Positions 43,500 to 46,653 of a stretch of DNA of 46,653 nucleotides are shown one piece after another. The DNA comes from a virus. Position numbers and translations under genes: made by a program. Positions within the stretch are counted from its first letter, which is position 1; the number at the start of each line of letters is the position of its first letter. The notes under the pieces were generated by a model that saw only the letters and a program-made list of their open reading frames with translations, was not told the DNA's origin and searched no databases. Location of the stretch: IMG/VR virus record IMGVR_UViG_3300007735_000744, positions 1 to 46,653 of that record, one strand, 5' to 3'.

Positions 43500-43536
43500 A
43501 TACCCAGGGTATATAAAATAACTATACCGGGGGTAT
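43500..43536. promoter_or_regulatory. Pair of GGTAT palindromes (operator-like)
   Basis: ATACCCAGGGTAT (43500-43512) and ATACCGGGGGTAT (43524-43536) are 13-bp palindromes with a non-palindromic centre, 24 bp centre to centre, each preceded by ACT. The regular spacing on similar helical faces suggests a dimeric DNA-binding protein, but none is identified. Confidence 0.4.
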
Positions 43537-43559
43537 TATAATTGGAAGAGCACGAAGAG

Positions 43560-43872
43560 TTTTCCACAGGACAATAGAGGTTTTCCACAGAACAATAGAG
43601 GTTTTCCACAGGTATTCCACAGGTTTATGAGGTTTTCCACAGGACGACGAAGAGTTTTCCACAGGTTTATCAGAGTTTTCCACAGGACGACGAAGAGTTT
43701 TCCACAGGTTTATCAGAGTTTTCCACAGGTTTATCAAAGTTTTCCACAGGGCAAATCTCATAAACCCTTACAAACACTACAATTAATTATAAACCTGTGG
43801 AAAACTTTTACAACGAACAGTTCTTATACTCTATACTACCACGAACAACCTGTGGAAAACTATTTTTCCACA
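43560..43872. repeat. Array of twelve TTTTCCACA boxes (cyanobacterial DnaA-box type), iteron-like
   Basis: Perfect TTTTCCACA occurs on the plus strand at 43560, 43581, 43602, 43633, 43655, 43676, 43698, 43719, 43740 and 43864, and reversed at 43796 and 43851; a variant TATTCCACA is at 43613. Most are followed by GG. Successive forward boxes are 21, 21, 31 (variant box in between), 22, 21, 22, 21 and 21 bp apart, so they lie on one face of the helix. TTTTCCACA is the DnaA-box form reported for cyanobacterial oriC. The spacer sequences are themselves two alternating types (ACGACGAAGAG and TTTATCAGAG). A replication origin or DnaA-binding decoy is inferred. Confidence 0.88.
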
Positions 43873-43900
43873 GGACGAAGTAGTATCATACTCACAAATA

Positions 43901-43950
43901 CACGAAGTTATTATCTCAGTTCACGAAGTTATTATATCACACGAAGTCGG
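43901..43950 (+). repeat. CACGAAGTTATTAT direct repeats
   Basis: Two exact copies of CACGAAGTTATTAT at 43901-43914 and 43922-43935, followed by a shorter CACGAAGTCGG at 43939. They are 21 bp apart, the same period as the neighbouring DnaA boxes. The second copy overlaps the -10 hexamer of the leftward promoter. Confidence 0.6.
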
Positions 43951-43960
43951 GAGTTGTCAA
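43931..43960 (-). promoter_or_regulatory. Leftward consensus sigma70 promoter TTGACA-N18-TATAAT
   Basis: On the minus strand TTGACA (43955-43960) and TATAAT (43931-43936) are separated by 18 bp. Its -35 is inside ACACTTGACA, the mirror arm of the rightward promoter. Transcription would run through the DnaA-box array toward the genes at 43.2-42.0 kb. Both hexamers are perfect, so host RNA polymerase should use it early in infection. Confidence 0.72.
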
Positions 43961-44010
43961 GTGTCTCATAATGTGTTGGAAATCTTATAAACCCTTGGAA
44001 ACACTTGACA
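43955..44010. repeat. Perfect 10-bp inverted repeat TGTCAAGTGT/ACACTTGACA
   Basis: Arms at 43955-43964 and 44001-44010 with a 36-bp centre. Each arm contains the -35 TTGACA of one of the two divergent promoters, so one DNA-binding factor recognising the arm could control both. Confidence 0.75.
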
Positions 44011-44033
44011 AATAAGCAGTGCTGTCTTATAAT
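44005..44033 (+). promoter_or_regulatory. Rightward consensus sigma70 promoter TTGACA-N17-TATAAT
   Basis: TTGACA (44005-44010), a 17-bp spacer and TATAAT (44028-44033): a perfect consensus. It points right, where no plus-strand gene is found; downstream are AT-rich tandem repeats, then genes on the opposite strand. It may make a non-coding or antisense RNA, or an origin primer. Confidence 0.8.
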
Positions 44034-44050
44034 TAACAGGCTTAGAAGAC

Positions 44051-44183
44051 TATAAGAACTTATAATACTTCATAATAACACACATTACTCTATAAGAACT
44101 TATAATAACACACATTACTCTAGAAGAACTTATAATACTTCATAATAACACACATTACTTCACAATAACACAATATAACACAT
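44051..44183 (+). repeat. AT-rich 40-bp tandem repeats (possible unwinding element)
   Basis: Units at 44051-44090 (40 bp), 44091-44120 (30 bp, lacking 10 bp in the middle) and 44121-44160 (40 bp) share TATAAGAACTTATAATAC and AACACACATTACT segments, followed by a degenerate half copy to 44183. They are almost only A/T apart from ACACAC stretches and lie just after the rightward promoter. The TATAAGAACTTATAA core is itself near-palindromic. Confidence 0.75.
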
Positions 44184-44324
44184 ATGTTTTTAATAACATT
44201 AATTAACAATTTCCAATTGTATCAATAGTAACCACATATACTAATTTTATTGTGCATCACAGATAAGTGTAGTCAACAATATACACTGACCAAATGAATG
44301 AAGTATTCTAAATCATCTTTTTAC

Positions 44325-44483
44325 TTAAAGTAGTGAGACTTCAGTGATATTGGAATTTGACTTTAACAATTGATCTAATAACTTTTTTCGATTAGACTTC
44401 TTTGACATATTCAACTCAACTTGAATTGGAATCTCTTCTGAAACTCTGTTCTCATAAGAGAATCTAACGTATACAGTTTGCAT
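44325..44483 (-). CDS. Small hypothetical protein
   Basis: 52 aa by hand translation from ATG 44481-44483 (MQTVYVRFSYENRVSEEIPI..., ending SNSNITEVSLL). A beta-rich N-terminus is followed by a basic segment (NMSKKSNRKKLLDQLLKS). It is the last gene of the run that starts at 45375, and its start lies inside the 45-aa gene (20-bp overlap). It ends near the control region. No known family is recognised. Confidence 0.6.
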   Translation of the reverse strand: MQTVYVRFSYENRVSEEIPIQVELNMSKKSNRKKLLDQLLKSNSNITEVSLL

Positions 44484-44601
44484 TTTCAGTAAATTCATCT
44501 AAGTTGATAGTATTATCTTGATATACAGGTGCATATAACAATGTATCATTCTCATCTATAGAGAATACACAACCACAGTTTTCTTTGTAAAGTAATATCA
44601 T
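44464..44601 (-). CDS. Small hypothetical protein with CGC motif
   Basis: 45 aa by hand translation from ATG 44599-44601 (MILLYKENCGCVFSIDENDT..., ending NANCIR). It is beta-rich with a Cys-Gly-Cys pair and a third Cys near the end, possibly a small metal-binding or redox knot. The ATG overlaps the preceding stop as ATGA, indicating translational coupling. Function is unknown. Confidence 0.58.
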   Translation of the reverse strand: MILLYKENCGCVFSIDENDTLLYAPVYQDNTINLDEFTENANCIR

Positions 44602-44774
44602 TGTGATTCAGTAACTAAACGTGCAGGAGAACCACAAGAGCGATAGAACTTTATCATTCTCTCTGCTTCATCAAGAGTTGAGAATGTTTGAGTTCTCCAC
44701 TCTTCGATAAGTCCAACTGAAGGATAAGGTACTTGGTAACTAATGCGAAAAGTTGTTGCTGTTGAAGAAATCAT
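44598..44774 (-). CDS. Small hypothetical protein
   Basis: 58 aa by hand translation from ATG 44772-44774 (MISSTATTFRISYQVPYPSV..., ending SPARLVTESQ). Two N-terminal strands precede an amphipathic helix FSTLDEAERMIKFYRSCG and a final strand, a beta-alpha-beta pattern seen in many small phage proteins. Coupled by ATGA to the next gene. No known family. Confidence 0.6.
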   Translation of the reverse strand: MISSTATTFRISYQVPYPSVGLIEEWRTQTFSTLDEAERMIKFYRSCGSPARLVTESQ

Positions 44775-44813
44775 TTTAGTAAGACATTGATTGATGGTAG
44801 AATAACTTACAAC

Positions 44814-45002
44814 TTATATCAGTTCCAAATAACTTATAAGACAGTGACTCTTTGTATGAAAGGGATCTGCAATTACTACTTTTCTCACAATACCTAAATT
44901 GACTAATACATTTATCGAATTTTGTCTTTGTGCTAAATTATGTAATTGAACTCCGTTTGCCAGATCTTCTACGATTGATGATTGTGCTTTTGTGAGTTTC
45001 AT
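44814..45002 (-). CDS. Small protein, possibly helix-turn-helix
   Basis: 62 aa (MKLTKAQSSIVEDLANGVQL...). The arrangement LTKAQSSIVEDLANGVQ, then NSINVLVNLGIVRKVVIADPF, suggests three helices followed by a beta wing, as in small winged-helix DNA-binding proteins; the fold call is weak. It follows the 111-aa gene by 37 bp. The ATG has no clear ribosome-binding site. Confidence 0.6.
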   Translation of the reverse strand: MKLTKAQSSIVEDLANGVQLHNLAQRQNSINVLVNLGIVRKVVIADPFHTKSHCLISYLELI

Positions 45003-45039
45003 TTAGATTGAATGAGTTTGTATAAGAGAATTAAAGAAA

Positions 45040-45375
45040 CTAACCTTTGAGAATATCATCAATGATTTGATTTGCTGTAACTGCTAACTGATCTACTTTC
45101 TTTCTATTAGGTATAAATGAATTAGCATCAGGTACAGGTGCTTTATCTTCTACTGTGAGAGTATTAGATCCCATTGGTGCTTTAGATACTCTTGCAGACT
45201 GTGTGAGAGTGTTTAGAATACGTTCTGCCCTTTCTTGTATCATATCTTCTTTCTTCTGTTTATTGCGAATTGAGAGTTGTTGAGCATTAGTCATCACTCG
45301 TCCTTGAGCATTCAATTCAGCAATACGTGCCCAACGTTCTTGTTTCTGTTGAAGAGATTTTGTGATGATAGTCAT
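45040..45375 (-). CDS. Hypothetical charged helical protein
   Basis: 111 aa (MTIITKSLQQKQERWARIAE...). The first 60 residues are a long, charged helix (RWARIAELNAQGRVMTNAQQLSIRNKQKKEDMIQERAERILNTL), followed by a Pro-rich linker (EDKAPVPDANSFIPNRKK) and a final helix. It is the first gene after the intergenic cassette at 45397-45470, so it is likely transcribed from that cassette's promoter together with the four small genes that follow. No known family. Confidence 0.65.
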   Translation of the reverse strand: MTIITKSLQQKQERWARIAELNAQGRVMTNAQQLSIRNKQKKEDMIQERAERILNTLTQSARVSKAPMGSNTLTVEDKAPVPDANSFIPNRKKVDQLAVTANQIIDDILKG

Positions 45376-45396
45376 TGTGAGGGGTTGCTTTTGGTT

Positions 45397-45470
45397 GATT
45401 ACTCCGTAATCATAGCACGGGAGAGGGTGCTTTGGTCGATGTTATGTGCCAGAAGGATTACTGGCACAAG
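45397..45470 (-). repeat. Intergenic regulatory cassette, copy 1
   Basis: A 74-bp element almost identical to 46353-46425. In the direction of transcription it has a GTGCCAG/CTGGCAC hairpin (45446-45467, 7-bp stem, 8-nt loop, no U-tract), a variable 4-5 nt, CCAAAGCACCCTCTCCCGTG and an extended -10, TGCTATGAT (-10 at 45409-45414), then ATTACGGAGTAAT, a 13-bp palindrome. It lies just after the 67-aa gene's stop and 22 bp before the 111-aa gene's ATG. Confidence 0.78.
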
Positions 45471-45473
45471 GTA

Positions 45474-45677
45474 TCATTGAATCAACACAAGTTCTGCTAC
45501 ACGTTTCTCAGGAACTTTTTCTTGCAACTTAACATAAACATGATCAAGTTGGTCTATGATATTATGATAGTAATTTGCAAGATGAAAGTTAGCGTTCTCC
45601 TCAAGATTTTCTGCTTTATCAGTTAAAGTGCTGATAATATCCAGCAACTCACCAGAAGTAAGAGAAATTGAAGTCAT
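45474..45677 (-). CDS. Small helical hypothetical protein
   Basis: 67 aa (MTSISLTSGELLDIISTLTD...). Helical and acidic: LLDIISTLTDKAENLEENAN, FHLANYYHNIIDQLDHVYVK, then EKVPEKRVAELVLIQ. Last gene of the run that starts at 46339, with its stop 4 bp before cassette copy 1. No known family. Its genuineness is supported by the position between the 85-aa gene and the hairpin. Confidence 0.62.
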   Translation of the reverse strand: MTSISLTSGELLDIISTLTDKAENLEENANFHLANYYHNIIDQLDHVYVKLQEKVPEKRVAELVLIQ

Positions 45678-45718
45678 AGTTAAAAATGAATTGTGTTTTG
45701 CTGAATAAATTATCAGGT

Positions 45719-45976
45719 TCAGGATAGTTTCTTCAGGTGCAGAAATGCCAGTTGAATAGGTTGCTCCTGAATATGAAAGAACACATAGTTAGGATGAACT
45801 TCAATGTCACCATCTACAGTGGAAAGATCAACATAATCATTTCCATCATTATCGGCAATGTAAGGATTTTCGTCAGTATCATAACCAACGAAATACAAAG
45901 TATCATTCACAGACACAGCATAAGCATCAGCAAGCAGGTCGTGAAATTGATCAAGAGTGATAGTGGTGTTAGTCAT
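45719..45976 (-). CDS. Small acidic hypothetical protein
   Basis: 85 aa (MTNTTITLDQFHDLLADAYA...). An N-terminal helix is followed by acidic beta strands (VNDTLYFVGYDTDENPYIAD, DGNDYVDLSTVDGDIEVHP) and a hydrophobic end. Many acidic residues suggest DNA mimicry or a metal-binding role, which is speculative. The ATG overlaps the preceding stop as ATGA. Confidence 0.62.
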   Translation of the reverse strand: MTNTTITLDQFHDLLADAYAVSVNDTLYFVGYDTDENPYIADNDGNDYVDLSTVDGDIEVHPNYVFFHIQEQPIQLAFLHLKKLS

Positions 45977-46149
45977 TGAATATCAAAAAGAGTGAAGAGT
46001 TCTTGTTGTGTTTTGGTGAATAAAGTATCAGGTTCAGGATAGTCATAAAGTTCTTCCTGAAACTCTTTGTAGTGATACAACATATCACGCAAAGTAGTCA
46101 GTTGTTTGTCAGTCAGTGCTTCTTCAATCATTAGAACTTTATCAAGCAT
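45973..46149 (-). CDS. Small helical hypothetical protein
   Basis: 58 aa from ATG 46147-46149 (MLDKVLMIEEALTDKQLTTL...); an in-frame start at 46191 exists, but the later ATG overlaps the preceding stop by 8 bp and gives a cleaner helical protein. LRDMLYHYKEFQEELYDYPE and TQQELFTLFDIQ are amphipathic. Coupled at both ends (8 bp upstream, ATGA downstream). Unknown function. Confidence 0.6.
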   Translation of the reverse strand: MLDKVLMIEEALTDKQLTTLRDMLYHYKEFQEELYDYPEPDTLFTKTQQELFTLFDIQ

Positions 46150-46339
46150 TGTAAATGGCATCACGGCAGGCATTAGAAAACTTATCAGCAACTTTGGTAT
46201 AATCTTCTAAACGTTTCATCCAATAACTTTTATTATCTACAGATTCTTCTTCATAACGTTTCATCAGTGCAACAGCACTATACAATGCGGAAATCATTTC
46301 AGTTTCCTCATTGAAAGTAAAACCAGGAATCACAGGCAT
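46142..46339 (-). CDS. Small hypothetical protein
   Basis: 65 aa (MPVIPGFTFNEETEMISALY...). Helical, with EMISALYSAVALMKRYEEES and KSYWMKRLEDYTKVADKFSN. First gene after cassette copy 2, with a GAGAG Shine-Dalgarno before the ATG. It starts a run of four coupled genes down to 45474. No known family. Confidence 0.65.
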   Translation of the reverse strand: MPVIPGFTFNEETEMISALYSAVALMKRYEEESVDNKSYWMKRLEDYTKVADKFSNACRDAIYNA

Positions 46340-46352
46340 TTGTTTTTCTCTC

Positions 46353-46425
46353 GATTACTCCGTAATCATAGCACGGGAGAGGGTGCTTTGGGAGTGTTAT
46401 GTGCCAGAAGGATTACTGGCACAAG
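46353..46425 (-). repeat. Intergenic regulatory cassette, copy 2
   Basis: A 73-bp element near-identical to copy 1, differing only in 4-5 bases between the extended -10 part and the hairpin (46401-46422). The -10 TATGAT is at 46365-46370 with TGC before it. It lies 10 bp after the stop of the gene at 46436 and 13 bp before the ATG of the 65-aa gene. Confidence 0.78.
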
Positions 46426-46435
46426 TGCGTCTGTA

Positions 46436-46600
46436 CTAGGACAGATTTGAAATATATTTTCGCATCAAATGAACTCCCTTTGTAGTATCAAATCTTGTAT
46501 CATATACCTTCAATAACTCTTCTACTAATTCTGCATATACAATCGGAACTCGAATTAGTTTTGTATCACCCGAGTTCTTGTATTTTGGTTGAAATACCAT
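46436..46600 (-). CDS. Small hypothetical protein
   Basis: 54 aa from ATG 46598-46600 (MVFQPKYKNSGDTKLIRVPI..., ending KYISNLS). The reading frame continues to the window edge through TTG codons, but the internal ATG is the first conventional start. IRVPIVYAELVEELLKVYDT has the look of a short RHH- or antitoxin-like segment (VPxxL/Y...vxxLL), which is speculative. Followed by cassette copy 2. Confidence 0.55.
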   Translation of the reverse strand: MVFQPKYKNSGDTKLIRVPIVYAELVEELLKVYDTRFDTTKGVHLMRKYISNLS

Positions 46601-46653
46601 AGTTTTATATGTAACACATATATTATGTAGTAACTGTCTCACCCTCAACAAAA

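Larger units (their letters stand above)
43139..44324. other. 1.2-kb non-coding control region, candidate replication origin
   Basis: No convincing gene is found in this stretch, apart from the 16-aa ORF, and a gap this long is unusual in a phage. Left to right it holds: an unassigned 100 bp around 43261-43360 with a weak 7-bp end-to-end pairing; a 23-bp tandem repeat (43385-43430); two GGTAT palindromes (43500-43536); an array of cyanobacterial-type DnaA boxes (43560-43872); CACGAAGTTATTAT direct repeats (43901-43935); divergent promoters (43931-44033); and AT-rich tandem repeats (44051-44183). The rest, to 44324, is AT-rich without visible structure. The long minus-strand ORF at 43522-43761 is an artefact of the repeats. 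Confidence 0.8.

Noticed and set aside
43560-43748. Repeat array looking like a CRISPR
   Set aside because: The repeat is only about 12 bp with 9-10-bp spacers that are themselves repeated. CRISPR repeats and spacers are longer and spacers unique; no cas genes are seen.
43522-43761. 79-aa minus-strand ORF with LWKTLINLWKTL repeats, and the overlapping plus-strand ORF at 43627-43971
   Set aside because: Both are translations of the TTTTCCACA array. No ribosome-binding site or protein-like composition is present.

Overview
This window is the late (virion structural and DNA-packaging) module of a T4-like myovirus, most likely a cyanophage. Every confidently called gene lies on the minus strand. 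The order along transcription follows T4: baseplate wedge gp25-gp6-gp7-like-gp8, a very large DUF4815-type protein where T4 has its gp9-gp12 genes, small structural proteins, neck gp13 and gp14, gp15, terminase gp16 and gp17, sheath gp18, tube gp19, portal gp20 and a gp67/68-like core protein. The cyanophage assignment rests on AT-rich DNA, a phage speD (AdoMet decarboxylase), several small proteins I recognise from cyanomyoviruses, very long repeat-rich wedge proteins, and a cluster of boxes of the cyanobacterial DnaA type. No tRNA, rRNA, CRISPR array, integrase or transposon was found.

Region by region (minus-strand genes, right to left). 44.3-46.6 kb holds about ten tiny unknown genes in two runs, each preceded by a near-identical ~73-bp intergenic cassette (hairpin plus extended -10). 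43.1-44.3 kb is a 1.2-kb non-coding control region. It has twelve perfect TTTTCCACA boxes, most spaced 21-22 bp apart, two divergent consensus sigma70-type promoters whose -35 hexamers sit in a perfect 10-bp inverted repeat, AT-rich tandem repeats and several palindromes. I read it as a candidate replication origin and early control locus. 41.0-43.1 kb carries two small genes, a glycosyltransferase-like gene, a clear terminator, a small basic protein, speD and a small conserved gene. 1.2-41 kb is the structural and packaging block, with late-promoter-like TATAAATA or NATAAATA boxes ahead of several genes. The left edge has a C1q-like structural protein and a truncated gene.

The outstanding feature is protein splicing in the DNA-packaging motor. 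Portal gp20 contains a complete LAGLIDADG intein. The large terminase gp17 is interrupted twice. A LAGLIDADG intein with the features of class 3 (Ala1, Trp-Cys-Thr triad) sits inside the Walker A P-loop. A second, split intein divides the gene into two ORFs: a 28-aa N-intein ends the ATPase ORF and a 116-aa C-intein begins the nuclease ORF, 103 bp downstream. A working terminase would therefore need one cis- and one trans-splicing event. The split intein resembles, from memory, the atypically split AceL-TerL intein known from a metagenome.

All assignments come from reading translations and motifs. No database search was run. Positions of short genes were derived by hand translation.
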